A stretch of DNA of 64,000 nt from Bacillus sp. IITD106 (GCF_019459225.1 NZ_JAIAZY010000014.1:1-64000), one strand, 5' to 3'. Shown: positions 27,972-37,500, numbered from the stretch's first letter. Translations and numbers: made by a program. Notes: generated from the sequence alone by a model not told the origin.

Positions 27972-28119
27972 GAAGATCACCTCAACCCTTATTTGTTATT
28001 ATTTTAACCTTTTCTCCAAAAAGTTAAAAATTCCTTCATTGAACTTTACCCAAGCCTGCACATGTAAACACCTTTTCTTGCATAGTATGAAATAAGACAG
28101 GCGACCAGAGGTGAGTACG

Positions 28120-28314
28120 TTGAAAGGAGTCTCGTTATTATTTATTATGATTGGAATCATTTTTTTTATAGGGACGTTTTATAGTTTTACAGCCTACCAA
28201 CGACCAGGAATTTACCCTCCAAAAAGGATATTAAAAAAACGTGTACTATCTTTAGGGGGAGCAACTTTTATTTTTCTTATAATCGGTATGTTAATTGTTA
28301 TTTTAGGAAAATGA
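28120..28314 (+). CDS. Small two-helix membrane protein (64 aa)
   Basis: This 64-residue protein has two membrane helices, residues 3-22 (VSLLFIMIGIIFFIGTFY) and 45-63 (ATFIFLIIGMLIVILG). A basic loop rich in Pro, Lys and Arg links them. It starts at TTG, 5 nt after AGAGGTGA; the GTG at 28111 lies inside that site. It is convergent with trpP. No family recognised. Confidence 0.65.
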   Translation: MKGVSLLFIMIGIIFFIGTFYSFTAYQRPGIYPPKRILKKRVLSLGGATFIFLIIGMLIVILGK

Positions 28315-28322
28315 TAAAAAGA

Positions 28323-28343
28323 ACCTGGAAGGGAAATCCAGGT
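28323..28343 (-). terminator. Terminator of trpP
   Basis: A 7-bp stem (ACCTGGA/TCCAGGT) is followed on the minus strand by TTCTTTTT. Confidence 0.7.
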
Positions 28344-28352
28344 CCTAGTTAA

Positions 28353-28868
28353 TTATGCTGCGTTCACTAAATTCGATCTCTTTAGAATTGAGCTTGCGAT
28401 AGGATATAGAATAAATAATACAATTGCATTGATAATGATGGCTGGTACGACTGCAAATGAGAATAAAGCCCCAAATGAATCTGGTAATTCAAATAAAAGC
28501 CATGCAGAACCTAGGAAGACTACTCCTGATAAAATCGTACAAAGTGCTGCAAGAATTGGTGCACTAATAGTAGTAGGAGCCTTTTTTCTAATTAATAAAA
28601 ATAATCCAAAAAACGCGAACGCAGTAATTGGTTTATCAATAAGGTTAGGAATTTGCCCTGCTGGAAATCCAGTTGTTAATGCCGTTAAAATCCCAGTTCC
28701 AATCGCCAACAACAAAACGTTTTTCTTTTCTGGAAATAATATAATTCCCAAGAACATTAATGGTAACGCCATATCAGGCTTTATTCCTGCTATAGGCGGC
28801 ATAACAAAATGAAGCACTGTACCGATTCCCATCAGTAAAGCTAGAATAACAAGTACTCTTGTATTCAT
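28353..28868 (-). CDS. trpP: Tryptophan transporter TrpP
   Basis: This 171-residue membrane protein has five to six helices. It begins MNTRVLVILALLMGIGTVLHF and has the conserved segment PDMALPLMFLGIILFPEKKN. It matches TrpP (YhaG), the tryptophan permease of B. subtilis, in size and position between yhaH and hit. Its leader carries a run of GAG/TAG triplets covering the ribosome binding site, as expected for translational repression by tryptophan-loaded TRAP. An extended -10 promoter (TGCTACAAT) lies about 85 nt upstream. Confidence 0.92.
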   Translation of the reverse strand: MNTRVLVILALLMGIGTVLHFVMPPIAGIKPDMALPLMFLGIILFPEKKNVLLLAIGTGILTALTTGFPAGQIPNLIDKPITAFAFFGLFLLIRKKAPTTISAPILAALCTILSGVVFLGSAWLLFELPDSFGALFSFAVVPAIIINAIVLFILYPIASSILKRSNLVNAA

Positions 28869-28875
28869 GTAAAAT

Positions 28876-28903
28876 CTCTCCTCTTCTCAACTATTCTCTT
28901 CTC
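28876..28903 (-). promoter_or_regulatory. TRAP-binding site over the trpP ribosome binding site
   Basis: On the minus strand six triplets (GAG, GAG, TAG, GAG, GAG, GAG) occur at exactly 2-nt spacing. The last overlaps the Shine-Dalgarno sequence 8 nt before the ATG. TRAP binds (G/U)AG repeats spaced 2-3 nt and blocks translation of trpP in B. subtilis. A seventh TAG lies 11 nt further upstream. Confidence 0.8.
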
Positions 28904-28954
28904 TTTTTTCTTTCCTAGACATGCACTTATTGCTGCTAGCGAAAGATTAAGAAT

Positions 28955-28960
28955 ATTGTA
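28955..28960 (-). promoter_or_regulatory. Candidate sigma-A -10 of trpP
   Basis: TACAAT preceded by TGC (extended -10) on the minus strand gives a leader of about 80 nt that contains the TRAP site. The -35 is poor. Confidence 0.5.
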
Positions 28961-29001
28961 GCATAATAGTCCTAGATAAAGAAGAAGAATTTAAAAAAAT
29001 T

Positions 29002-29022
29002 AACCCCCACATAATGGGAGTT
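29002..29022 (-). terminator. Terminator of hit
   Basis: A 7-bp stem (AACCCCC/GGGAGTT) is followed on the minus strand by AATTTTTTT. It overlaps the hit stop. Confidence 0.7.
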
Positions 29023-29446
29023 AGATTGAAATATGCTTATGAATGGACTGTGCGATCGATTGGAGCTCATCGCCTGTATATTCGGATTGGTGACTAATAT
29101 ATTTTGTACCAAATCCGTCATTCTCATCGTAGCGAGGAATGAGGTGTAAATGATAGTGAAAAACAGCTTGGCCAGCAAAGGCCCCATTATTATTTAATAC
29201 GTTTAATCCAACAGGTTGAAATTCTTCCTTTATGGCTCTAGCAATTTCTGGTACAACTTCGAATAATTTACTTGCCGTGTCTTCAGGCAAATCATATACA
29301 TTTTCATTATGTACTTTCGGAATAACTAAAGTATGTCCTTTTGTAATTTGGCTTATATCAAGAAAAGCCAATACATCATCATTTTCAAAGACTTTTGCTG
29401 ATGGCAGTTCACCATTAATAATTTTACAAAAAATACAATCGCTCAT
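29021..29446 (-). CDS. hit: HIT-family nucleotide hydrolase
   Basis: This 141-residue histidine-triad protein carries the triad HYHLHLIP and the N-terminal zinc-type segment CIFCKI. It hydrolyses nucleotide phosphoramidates or AMP conjugates by family precedent. The start MSDCIFCKI follows AAGGTGG by 5-6 nt. Synteny trpP-hit-ecsA is as in B. subtilis, with hit divergent from ecsA. Confidence 0.94.
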   Translation of the reverse strand: MSDCIFCKIINGELPSAKVFENDDVLAFLDISQITKGHTLVIPKVHNENVYDLPEDTASKLFEVVPEIARAIKEEFQPVGLNVLNNNGAFAGQAVFHYHLHLIPRYDENDGFGTKYISHQSEYTGDELQSIAQSIHKHISI

Positions 29447-29864
29447 ATGTTCCACCTTCCTAAAGATAATAGGAATATTTTAACACACCCTGTTAGGAAA
29501 GTGAAAACGTGCAGGATTTAATAAAAATCCTGCACGTTGAAGGGATTAGCGGGTTACTTGGAAAGGTTTCTTTAATGATGGATTAAAGAAATATCCGAAT
29601 CTTCATAGCCCAACGCAATCATCTCCCTTGTCATGTGTCAAGTTTGATAATCATGGTCATGTTCATCGTGGCTTTCCGCTTCTACTGCAGATAAGTGTCT
29701 TCGACAACCACCCCAGCTTCGCTTAGTCCCGCTCCTTCAAATATTATATTGTCCACAATTTGAATGTGTATTAGAGGTAAAAATAACCATAAAATAGTAT
29801 GTCTCCTAGGAATTCTTTTGGTACAATAATGTTACTGTACGAAATTTTAGAGAGGGCGTTTTTC
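29447..29864. other. Divergent intergenic region hit / ecsA
   Basis: It contains a perfect 12-bp inverted repeat (CGTGCAGGATTT/AAATCCTGCACG) at 29508-29536. Near 29640-29740 is a block with clearly higher GC than its surroundings, flanked by very AT-rich DNA. I find no supported gene. The inverted repeat has a short T-run only on the minus strand. Promoters for hit and ecsA must lie here. Confidence 0.5.
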
Positions 29865-30602
29865 ATGTCTTTACTTGAAGTGAAAAATTTAACAGGTGGT
29901 TATACGAAAAATCCTGTTTTAAAAAATGTAACCTTTTCGGTTGAAGCGGGACAAATGATTGGATTAATTGGATTAAATGGGGCGGGTAAAAGTACTTCGA
30001 TTAAACATATTATTGGATTGATGGAGGAACGTTCAGGATCCATCACAATAAATGGATTAACCTTAAAAGGCCAACCTGAAGAATATCGAAAGCAATTTTC
30101 CTTTGTTCCTGAGACTCCGATATTATATGAAGAGCTGACTTTGGAGGAACATTTAAAATTATCCGCAATGGCATACGGACTTTCTGAAAATGAATATGAA
30201 GAGCGGGTTCAACCACTTTTAAAAGAATTTCGCTTAGATAAAAAACTGAAGTGGTTTCCAGCTCATTTTTCCAAAGGGATGAAACAAAAGGTCATGATCA
30301 TGTGTGCCTTTTTAATTGAACCGTCTTTATACATCATAGACGAACCTTTTGTTGGATTAGATCCATTAGGAATTCAATCCCTCCTAGAATTAATGAATAA
30401 CATGAGAGAGAGTGGGGCAGGCATTTTAATGTCCACTCATATATTAGCGACAGCAGAGCGTTATTGTGACGGATTTATTATTTTACATAACGGGGAAGTA
30501 CGAGCAAAAGGGACTTTAAAGGAATTGCAAAAGGATTTTTCAATGCCAAATGCGACGTTAGATGATATTTATATACAGCTGACAAAGGAAGAGATGTCAT
30601 GA
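29865..30602 (+). CDS. ecsA: ABC transporter ATPase EcsA
   Basis: This 245-residue ATPase has Walker A GLNGAGKST, signature FSKGMKQKVMIM, Walker B LYIIDEPFVGLDP and switch His in STHILA. EcsA with EcsB affects protein secretion, intramembrane protease RasP activity and competence in B. subtilis. The start MSLLEVKN is 9 nt after AGAGGG; 22 upstream codons are rejected. Its TGA overlaps the ATG of ecsB (ATGA), so translation is coupled. Confidence 0.95.
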   Translation: MSLLEVKNLTGGYTKNPVLKNVTFSVEAGQMIGLIGLNGAGKSTSIKHIIGLMEERSGSITINGLTLKGQPEEYRKQFSFVPETPILYEELTLEEHLKLSAMAYGLSENEYEERVQPLLKEFRLDKKLKWFPAHFSKGMKQKVMIMCAFLIEPSLYIIDEPFVGLDPLGIQSLLELMNNMRESGAGILMSTHILATAERYCDGFIILHNGEVRAKGTLKELQKDFSMPNATLDDIYIQLTKEEMS

Positions 30603-31822
30603 AACATATGGATGATTTGTGGCGGGAACGATTTCAAGCTTATATGAAAGAGCTTCGACGTTATTTAAAATATATGTTCAATGACCATTTACTCTTTGTC
30701 CTCATTTTTGGTGGGGGAGTGGCAATCTATTATTATTCCGGGTGGGTGAAAACATTAACTGCAGCATTTCCAGTTGGAATCGTAATGGCGGTTATTTTGG
30801 GGATTGTGCTCACAATTAGCCCAATCTCAACCTTTCTAAAAGAAGCAGATCTCGTATTTTTGCTTCCTCTTGAGACAAAGCTCGGATCGTTTTTTAGAAA
30901 AGGAATGAATTTAAGCTTTATCAGCCAATCGTATATCATTTTGCTGATTTTAGCTGCTTGCATGCCTATGTATGTGCAAGTGACTGAAAATGGTTTTTCC
31001 ATGTTTTTTTATATGCTTTTTTTAGCCCTCGGTTTAAAAATATGGAATCTCATCATTCATTGGCAAATGTTGAAGATAAGAGATTCTTATGTGCATTTTT
31101 ACGACTGGATCATTCGCTATATTTTTAATGCTCTTTTATTTTATTTCTTTATTGAAAAAGCATCATTTTGGTTTTTTGGCGTCGTTTTATTAATCATGGC
31201 GGCCTTTACGATTTATGTGAGGGAAGCAGCTAAAAACAAAACGATTAAATGGGAATTATTAATTGAAAAAGAACAAGGAAGGATGCAGGCGTTTTACCAC
31301 GCTGCAAACATGTTTACAGACGTTCCGCATTTAAAGGGTAAAGTGAAAAGAAGGAGATGGTTAGATCCGATTTTCACACGTATTCCGTACGGAAGCGACT
31401 ATACGTATCGATTTTTATTTGCAAGGACACTCATTCGAACGAGCGAATTTTCAGGCATGATAGTTAGATTATCGCTTATTGCAGCAGTATTCTTGCTCTT
31501 TTATGGAAACATTTATTTTTCCATCGTTATTGCCCTATTATTCATCTATTTGACCGGCTTTCAACTATTACCGCTGCTACGGAAACATGAATTGACGATT
31601 TGGCCACAGCTATATCCAGTTGGTCCAACACAAAAAAGAACCGCTTTTCTTTCCTTGCTTTTAAAAGTATTGGCTGGACAAGCACTCTTTTTTGGAATAT
31701 GCGGGGCCATTGGCGGTAACTTCCTGCAAGGGGTTATCGTCGGAGGGGGAGCACTGATTTTTGCCGTAGCTTTTGCAAGGATGTATGCGCCAAGTAGAAT
31801 TGTAAAGTTTGAAAGAATATGA
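30599..31822 (+). CDS. ecsB: ABC transporter membrane protein EcsB
   Basis: This 407-residue permease has about eight hydrophobic segments grouped around residues 28-130, 165-205 and 285-395. A cytoplasmic basic region with KGKVKRRRW lies around 240-275. It partners EcsA. Length matches B. subtilis EcsB (about 408). The ecsC gene that follows ecsB in B. subtilis is missing; a terminator comes directly. Confidence 0.94.
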   Translation: MKHMDDLWRERFQAYMKELRRYLKYMFNDHLLFVLIFGGGVAIYYYSGWVKTLTAAFPVGIVMAVILGIVLTISPISTFLKEADLVFLLPLETKLGSFFRKGMNLSFISQSYIILLILAACMPMYVQVTENGFSMFFYMLFLALGLKIWNLIIHWQMLKIRDSYVHFYDWIIRYIFNALLFYFFIEKASFWFFGVVLLIMAAFTIYVREAAKNKTIKWELLIEKEQGRMQAFYHAANMFTDVPHLKGKVKRRRWLDPIFTRIPYGSDYTYRFLFARTLIRTSEFSGMIVRLSLIAAVFLLFYGNIYFSIVIALLFIYLTGFQLLPLLRKHELTIWPQLYPVGPTQKRTAFLSLLLKVLAGQALFFGICGAIGGNFLQGVIVGGGALIFAVAFARMYAPSRIVKFERI

Positions 31823-31841
31823 CATAAAAAAACTGCCTTAC

Positions 31842-31872
31842 CAATCCGTAACCGACTGACTGGTAAGGCAGT
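31842..31872 (+). terminator. Terminator of ecsAB
   Basis: A perfect 12-bp stem (ACTGCCTTACCA) with a 7-nt loop is followed by GTTATTTCTTTTG. Confidence 0.85.
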
Positions 31873-31981
31873 GTTATTTCTTTTGCAAAATGAAGGGAGG
31901 TTACAACAATTTCAAGCACCGCTTACAGCAAATTGCGATTGACTTCTGAGCTAGAAAAATAAAATACCAAATAAGATTTCA

Positions 31982-33157
31982 TTATTCAGTTGCAGATTTG
32001 ATAGCAGCCAATCCCATCGTTTTCGCTGCTGCGAGCATTGCTTTTTCATTAATATCAAATTTTGGATGATGATGAGGATAGCCTTGTTCTACACCATCTG
32101 GTCTTGCGCCTGTGAAAAAGAATGTGCCTTTCACGTGCTGCAAGTAATAAGCAAAGTCTTCGCCGCCCATTTCCGGATTTGTTTCTTCAATTAAAGTATT
32201 TTCAGGAATTTCTTTTGCAACATTAACAAGGAAATCTGTTTCAGCATCGTGGTTGACGACTGCTGGATATCCTCGATAGTAGTTATACTCATATTCGCAG
32301 CCAGCTGCGATACAAGTACCTTTTACAATTCTCTCAATCTCTTGTTCTATCATACTCCGAACATCTTCGTTAAATGTTCGGACTGTCCCACCAAGCTTGG
32401 CGCTGTCAGCTATTACATTAAAAGCATTGTCAGAAACGAAATATCCAACAGTTACAACGGCTGACTCAATAGGTGACACCCTGCGGCTTACGATTTGCTG
32501 TAAATTCGTGACAAGTTGAGAACCAATTACAATCGCATCTTTCGTTTTATGAGGCTGTGCTCCATGTCCGCCGTATCCTTTAATGATGATTTCAAAACGA
32601 TCTGCTGCTGCCATAATGGGTCCCTTTCGATAACGGATATTCCCTAACGGACCGTCCGCCCATAGATGGGTACCGAAAATGACGTCAACACCTTCTAAAC
32701 AACCGTCTTCAATCATCGGTTTCGCGCCGCCTGGAGCAAACTCTTCCGCATGTTGGTGGATCATGACATATTCACCAGAAAGCTCAGACTTCATTTCATT
32801 CAGAACTCTTGCCAATATTAACAGCGTAGCCGTATGTCCATCATGTCCGCACGCATGCATGACGCCTGAAACAAGCGATTTAAATGGAAGGTTTGTTTCT
32901 TCATGGATTGGTAAAGCATCGAAGTCCGCACGCAAAGCTACCGTTTTCCCTGGTTTTCCACCTTTAATTCTAGCTACAACTCCATTGCCGCCAACACCTG
33001 TTCTTACCTCTACCCCAAGACGTTTATAGTATTCTGCAATAAATGCGGCCGTTTTTATTTCTTTAAAAGATAACTCTGGATTTTGGTGCAAATAACGTCT
33101 AATTTTAACCATTTCGTTATAATAGTTCTCTAAACGTTCGAATAGTTTTTCTTTCAT
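31982..33157 (-). CDS. yhaA: M20D amidohydrolase (YhaA-like)
   Basis: This 391-residue metalloenzyme is related to N-acyl-amino-acid and N-acetyl-diaminopimelate hydrolases. Metal ligands are seen in MHACGHDGHTA, in the bridging pair HQHAEEFAPGG, and in THLW and HHHPKF near the end. The dimerisation (lid) domain spans about 185-300. Position next to ecsAB and hmoB matches YhaA of B. subtilis, which has similar length. I set the start at the ATG 8 nt after GTGGGTG. Physiological substrate unknown. Confidence 0.87.
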   Translation of the reverse strand: MKEKLFERLENYYNEMVKIRRYLHQNPELSFKEIKTAAFIAEYYKRLGVEVRTGVGGNGVVARIKGGKPGKTVALRADFDALPIHEETNLPFKSLVSGVMHACGHDGHTATLLILARVLNEMKSELSGEYVMIHQHAEEFAPGGAKPMIEDGCLEGVDVIFGTHLWADGPLGNIRYRKGPIMAAADRFEIIIKGYGGHGAQPHKTKDAIVIGSQLVTNLQQIVSRRVSPIESAVVTVGYFVSDNAFNVIADSAKLGGTVRTFNEDVRSMIEQEIERIVKGTCIAAGCEYEYNYYRGYPAVVNHDAETDFLVNVAKEIPENTLIEETNPEMGGEDFAYYLQHVKGTFFFTGARPDGVEQGYPHHHPKFDINEKAMLAAAKTMGLAAIKSATE

Positions 33158-33242
33158 CCCTATGCACACCCACTTACATAATATTTTTAGGCTCGAAATA
33201 ATTATAGCAATTTTTCAGAACAGTGTGCGGAAGAAAATTAAA

Positions 33243-33269
33243 AAAACTCGGACATTGCATCCGAGTTTT
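33243..33269 (-). terminator. Terminator of hmoB
   Basis: A 10-bp stem (AAAACTCGGA/TCCGAGTTTT) with T-runs on both strands. Confidence 0.85.
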
Positions 33270-33277
33270 CCTAAGTC

Positions 33278-33775
33278 TCATTCTACAATTTTTTCTTCGT
33301 TTACAAAATAAGTTGAACTGTAAGCGGACCCTGAAAATATATTAGTTCCTTTTGATTCAAAATGGAGATTATGATACATAGAAGAATTTTTCCATCTCCG
33401 AATATGCTCTTCATCATTCCACATTGTCATAAGCAAGTATGTATCATTTGATAACGGTCGAAGAAAGCGAGCTGTTGTGAATCCTATTTCGTTTTGAAGC
33501 AATTTTATTTTATCTGCCATTCCGTATTCAAAGATTGGTCTGTTTTCGTCTCGGACAGGAATAAAATTGCATGAAACGACCCCTTCCTTTTCAAATTCAC
33601 TTACTGCTTCCAATAATTCATATTTTTTAGGTGAATGGAATACTGTTGATCCTTCCGTCTCATGCCAAAGTAGACATCCTTCTACATTTTGCATGAAAAC
33701 CATTTTTTCATTTGGATGTTTTACTTCGAGTTTTTTCAAAAAATAGTAAGTCCCCATCGCAATATACACATACAT
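33278..33775 (-). CDS. hmoB: Haem-degrading monooxygenase HmoB (YhgC)
   Basis: This 165-residue protein carries a C-terminal ABM (antibiotic monooxygenase) domain from about residue 70. Conserved NDEEHIRRWKNS lies near the haem-binding His and Trp region. HmoB cleaves haem to release iron. It matches B. subtilis HmoB in length (166) and in its place beside hemEHY. In older literature the family was labelled TRAP, for 'target of RNAIII-activating protein', which is unrelated to tryptophan TRAP. GGGGTG precedes the ATG by 6 nt. Confidence 0.9.
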   Translation of the reverse strand: MYVYIAMGTYYFLKKLEVKHPNEKMVFMQNVEGCLLWHETEGSTVFHSPKKYELLEAVSEFEKEGVVSCNFIPVRDENRPIFEYGMADKIKLLQNEIGFTTARFLRPLSNDTYLLMTMWNDEEHIRRWKNSSMYHNLHFESKGTNIFSGSAYSSTYFVNEEKIVE

Positions 33776-34023
33776 ACAAACACCCCATTTATTTAATACA
33801 CATCAACTTTATTTTTTCCTATCATAAGCTTTACCATGGATAAGGCTCAGCAAACAAGCAAGCTTTTTTTGGACATATAAAAAGGACAAATTTATGACAA
33901 GACGAGTTGTTACCTATACTTTAAGTAGGAAAAATACTATAGTTATATCGGATTCTTAGATTTTTAGTTCTTGTACTTTTATTATACAATATAGTGACTG
34001 AAAACCTTGAAAGGTGGACAATT

Positions 34024-35076
34024 ATGAAACATATTAAAAATGATGCTTTTTTGCGAGCGGCAAAAGGTGAAAGAACAGAACATGTACCTGTATGGTATAT
34101 GCGACAAGCTGGCCGTTCTCAAGCCGAGTATCGCAAAATAAAAGAAAAGTATTCACTCTTTGAAATTACACATCAGCCAGAGCTTTGCGCGTATGTAACG
34201 AGGCTTCCAGTTGAAATGTACAACGTGGATGCTGCGATTTTATATAAAGATATTATGACTCCACTTCCATCATTAGGAGTAAATGTAGAAATTAAAAGTG
34301 GAATCGGTCCAGTCATTGATAACCCCATTCGTTCGATAAAAGATATTGAAATTTTAGGGGAAATTAATCCCGAAAAAGATATTCCATATGTTCTTGATAC
34401 GATCAAACTATTAACAGAAGAACAACTCACCGTTCCTTTAATTGGATTTGCAGGTGCGCCCTTTACACTCGCAAGCTATATGATTGAAGGCGGACCATCA
34501 AGAAATTATCATAAAACAAAAGCTTTTATGTATTCTGAACCGGAAGCTTGGTTTTTATTAATGGAAAAGCTAGGAGAAATGACGGTTACATATTTAAAAG
34601 CACAAATTAAGGCTGGTGCAAGTGTGGTCCAGATCTTTGACTCTTGGGTAGGTGCGTTAAGTAGAGCAGATTATAAAAAATACATTAAACCCGTCATGAC
34701 AAAAATATTTACCGAGATGAGAACAGAAAATGTTCCACTAATTATGCATGGTGTTGGTGCGAGCCACTTAGCTTTGGAATGGAATGACCTCCCACTTGAT
34801 GTCGTAGGGCTAGATTGGAGATTGCCGATTGCTGACGCTAGAAAAATTGGTGTGACAAAGGCGGTTCAAGGAAATTTAGACCCTGCTGTGTTAATCGCCA
34901 ATTGGGAAACGGTTGAAGAGCGTGCAAAAGAAATAATTGATGAAGGAATTCAGACACCTGGGTTTATTTTCAACCTCGGGCACGGCGTATTCCCAGATGT
35001 AAACCCTGAAATGTTGAAACGTCTCACTTCTTTTATTCATGAATACAGCGCTGAACAATTAAAACAATTACGTTAA
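34024..35076 (+). CDS. hemE: Uroporphyrinogen decarboxylase
   Basis: This 350-residue enzyme converts uroporphyrinogen III to coproporphyrinogen III. Signatures [11 protein letters not shown] (about 20-30) and [17 protein letters not shown] are clear, with the catalytic Asp in [19 protein letters not shown] precedes the ATG by 7 nt. It is the first gene of hemE-hemH-hemY with gaps of only 18 and 23 nt, so the three form one operon for the coproporphyrin-dependent haem pathway of Gram-positives. Confidence 0.97.
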   Translation: MKHIKNDAFLRAAKGERTEHVPVWYMRQAGRSQAEYRKIKEKYSLFEITHQPELCAYVTRLPVEMYNVDAAILYKDIMTPLPSLGVNVEIKSGIGPVIDNPIRSIKDIEILGEINPEKDIPYVLDTIKLLTEEQLTVPLIGFAGAPFTLASYMIEGGPSRNYHKTKAFMYSEPEAWFLLMEKLGEMTVTYLKAQIKAGASVVQIFDSWVGALSRADYKKYIKPVMTKIFTEMRTENVPLIMHGVGASHLALEWNDLPLDVVGLDWRLPIADARKIGVTKAVQGNLDPAVLIANWETVEERAKEIIDEGIQTPGFIFNLGHGVFPDVNPEMLKRLTSFIHEYSAEQLKQLR

Positions 35077-35094
35077 AGAAACGGAGTGAATGAA

Positions 35095-36033
35095 ATGACA
35101 AGAAAGAAAATGGGGCTATTAGTAATGGCCTACGGAACTCCATATAGTGAAGATGATATTGAACGTTATTACACACATATTCGCCATGGACGTCCGCCTG
35201 CTAAGGAAGCTCTCGAAGATTTGGAGAATCGATATAAAGCGATTGGCGGAATATCACCTCTTGCTAAAATTACGGAGCAGCAAGCGTTCGGACTTCAAGA
35301 TCGTTTAAATGAAGTTCAAGACGAAATTGAGTTCAAGGCTTATATTGGTTTAAAACATATCGAGCCCTTCATTGAAGATGCGGTGAAAAAAATGCATGAA
35401 GACGGAATTGAAGAAGCAGTTTCGTTAGTATTGGCTCCTCACTATTCAACCTTTAGCGTAAAATCTTATAACGAGCGCGCGAAGGAAACGGCTGAAAAGC
35501 TCGGTGGTCCAGTCATTACGTCTGTTGAAAGCTGGTATGAAGAACCAAAATTCATTCAATTTTGGGCAGATGAGGTTAAGGAAGTATATCAAAATATGCC
35601 GGAGGATGAGCGAAATAATGCTTGTTTGATTGTGTCCGCTCATAGCCTTCCTGAAAAAATCCTCCAATTTGGAGACCCGTATCCTAAGCAACTCCAAGAA
35701 ACAGCAGATTTAATCGCTAAAGAAGCGGGTATTAAGGAATATGAAGTGGGCTGGCAAAGTGAAGGCAATACACCTGACCCATGGCTAGGACCAGATGTAC
35801 AAGATTTAACGAGAGAGCTTTATGAGAAAAAAGGCTATAAAGCATTCGTATATATTCCTGTAGGCTTCGTTTCTACCCATCTTGAAGTTTTATATGATAA
35901 TGATGTTGAATGTAAAGTAGTAACGGATGAGGTAGGTGCAGCTTATTACCGTCCAGCTATGCCGGATGCACAGCCGAAATTTATTGATGCGCTTGTTTCC
36001 GTTATTTTAAAACATCTCGGAAAAGAACTATAA
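35095..36033 (+). CDS. hemH: Coproporphyrin III ferrochelatase
   Basis: This 312-residue enzyme (HemH/CpfC) inserts iron into coproporphyrin III. Recognisable are LLVMAYGTP at the N-terminus, [17 protein letters not shown] with the catalytic His, and SAHSLPEKI. The conserved Glu is in [14 protein letters not shown]. The start is the ATG 5 nt after GGAGTGA; an in-frame GTG 9 nt upstream lies in the ribosome binding site. It is the second gene of the hemEHY operon. Confidence 0.97.
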   Translation: MTRKKMGLLVMAYGTPYSEDDIERYYTHIRHGRPPAKEALEDLENRYKAIGGISPLAKITEQQAFGLQDRLNEVQDEIEFKAYIGLKHIEPFIEDAVKKMHEDGIEEAVSLVLAPHYSTFSVKSYNERAKETAEKLGGPVITSVESWYEEPKFIQFWADEVKEVYQNMPEDERNNACLIVSAHSLPEKILQFGDPYPKQLQETADLIAKEAGIKEYEVGWQSEGNTPDPWLGPDVQDLTRELYEKKGYKAFVYIPVGFVSTHLEVLYDNDVECKVVTDEVGAAYYRPAMPDAQPKFIDALVSVILKHLGKEL

Positions 36034-36056
36034 TTTGCAGAAGTAGGCGATTTACG

Positions 36057-37475
36057 TTGAATGATCATAAAAAAAAGGTTGTTGTGATCGGCGGTGGAAT
36101 AACTGGTTTAACGACAGCTTATTATTTGCAAAAAGCAATTGCAGACAAGGAACTACCCATTGAAGTGACACTTTTAGAAGCTAGCCACAAACTAGGTGGC
36201 AAATTTCAAACGGTTTATCAAGATGGATTTGTCATTGAAAGAGGTCCAGACTCTTTTTTGGAAAGGAAAACGAGTGCAGCAGAGCTTGTGAGAGAAGTCG
36301 GATTAGGTGATGATCTCGTTAAAAATACAGCCGGAAAATCGTATGTTTTAGTTAAAGAACAACTGCATCCAATGCCTAAAGGCGCAGTCATGGGGATTCC
36401 AACTAAAATAAGTCCATTCATGACAACGGGATTATTTTCTGTACAAGGAAAAATGAGGGCAGCATGTGACTTCATTTTACCTCGCTCAAATAAAAATGAA
36501 GATCAATCTCTAGGTCATTTTTTCCGTAGGAGACTTGGAGATGAAGTAGTCGAAAATTTAATTGAACCGCTTTTATCTGGAATATATGCCGGTGATATTG
36601 ACCAGCTTAGTTTAATGTCGACATTTCCGCAATTTTATAAAGTAGAACGTGAGCATCGAAGCTTAATTCTTGGAATGAAAAAAACAACGCCCCAGGCTCC
36701 TAAAAACCAATTAAGCAGTAAGAATCAAGGTATCTTTCTTACTTTGAAAAATGGTTTGCAATCATTGGTAGATGCCATTGAAGAGAAATTGGCCAACTGT
36801 ACAATCATGAAAGGTGTACAAGTCACTTCTCTAGAACGGCAGTTTGATTCGACTTATGAGCTTACACTAAATAACGGAGAAGTCCTCCATGCTGATAGCG
36901 TAGTAATGGCGTTACCCCATTTAGCCATTGCCGAAATTCTACAAGACAAAGAGTATATAAGTAGTTTAAAAAATATGCCGGCTACAACGGTAGCAACGGT
37001 GGCTATGGCGTTTGATGAGAAAGATGCCGAGAATACCATTAATGGTACAGGCTTCGTCGTTTCTAGAAACAGTGATTATACGATCACTGCGTGTACTTGG
37101 ACTCATAAAAAATGGCCGCATACAACTCCAAAAGGAAAAGTACTGTTACGCAGCTATGTAGGTCGAGCAGGGGAAGAAACGGTAGTCGATCTCTCTGACG
37201 CAGAAATAGAAAAAATCGTATTAGAAGATTTAAAGAAAACAATGAATATTGAGGCCAAGCCGCAATTTACAATTATTACCCGCTGGGAAAAAGCAATGCC
37301 TCAATATACAGTTGGCCACAAACAGCGAGTGGAACAGATGAAGGAAAATCTTATAGAAGATATGCCAGGAGTCTTTATGACGGGCAGTTCTTTTGAAGGT
37401 ATTGGAATTCCAGATTGTATTGATCAAGGAAAAAAAGCTGTACAAGATATCCTTCAATATTTTAAATTAAGCTAA
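36057..37475 (+). CDS. hemY: Coproporphyrinogen III oxidase (HemY/CgoX)
   Basis: This 472-residue FAD enzyme oxidises coproporphyrinogen III to coproporphyrin III. The dinucleotide-binding motif VVVIGGGITGLTTAYYL spans about residues 9-25, and the C-terminal FAD contact is TGSSFEGIGIPDCIDQG. There is no membrane helix. It starts at TTG, 9 nt after AGTAGG; the nearby ATG is in another frame. A terminator follows, ending the hem operon. Confidence 0.95.
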   Translation: MNDHKKKVVVIGGGITGLTTAYYLQKAIADKELPIEVTLLEASHKLGGKFQTVYQDGFVIERGPDSFLERKTSAAELVREVGLGDDLVKNTAGKSYVLVKEQLHPMPKGAVMGIPTKISPFMTTGLFSVQGKMRAACDFILPRSNKNEDQSLGHFFRRRLGDEVVENLIEPLLSGIYAGDIDQLSLMSTFPQFYKVEREHRSLILGMKKTTPQAPKNQLSSKNQGIFLTLKNGLQSLVDAIEEKLANCTIMKGVQVTSLERQFDSTYELTLNNGEVLHADSVVMALPHLAIAEILQDKEYISSLKNMPATTVATVAMAFDEKDAENTINGTGFVVSRNSDYTITACTWTHKKWPHTTPKGKVLLRSYVGRAGEETVVDLSDAEIEKIVLEDLKKTMNIEAKPQFTIITRWEKAMPQYTVGHKQRVEQMKENLIEDMPGVFMTGSSFEGIGIPDCIDQGKKAVQDILQYFKLS

Positions 37476-37481
37476 ATTAAG

Positions 37482-37500
37482 CAGCTAATTATTTTAGCTG
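37482..37500 (+). terminator. Terminator of the hemEHY operon
   Basis: A 7-bp stem (CAGCTAA/TTAGCTG) with a 5-nt loop is followed by seven T. Confidence 0.85.
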
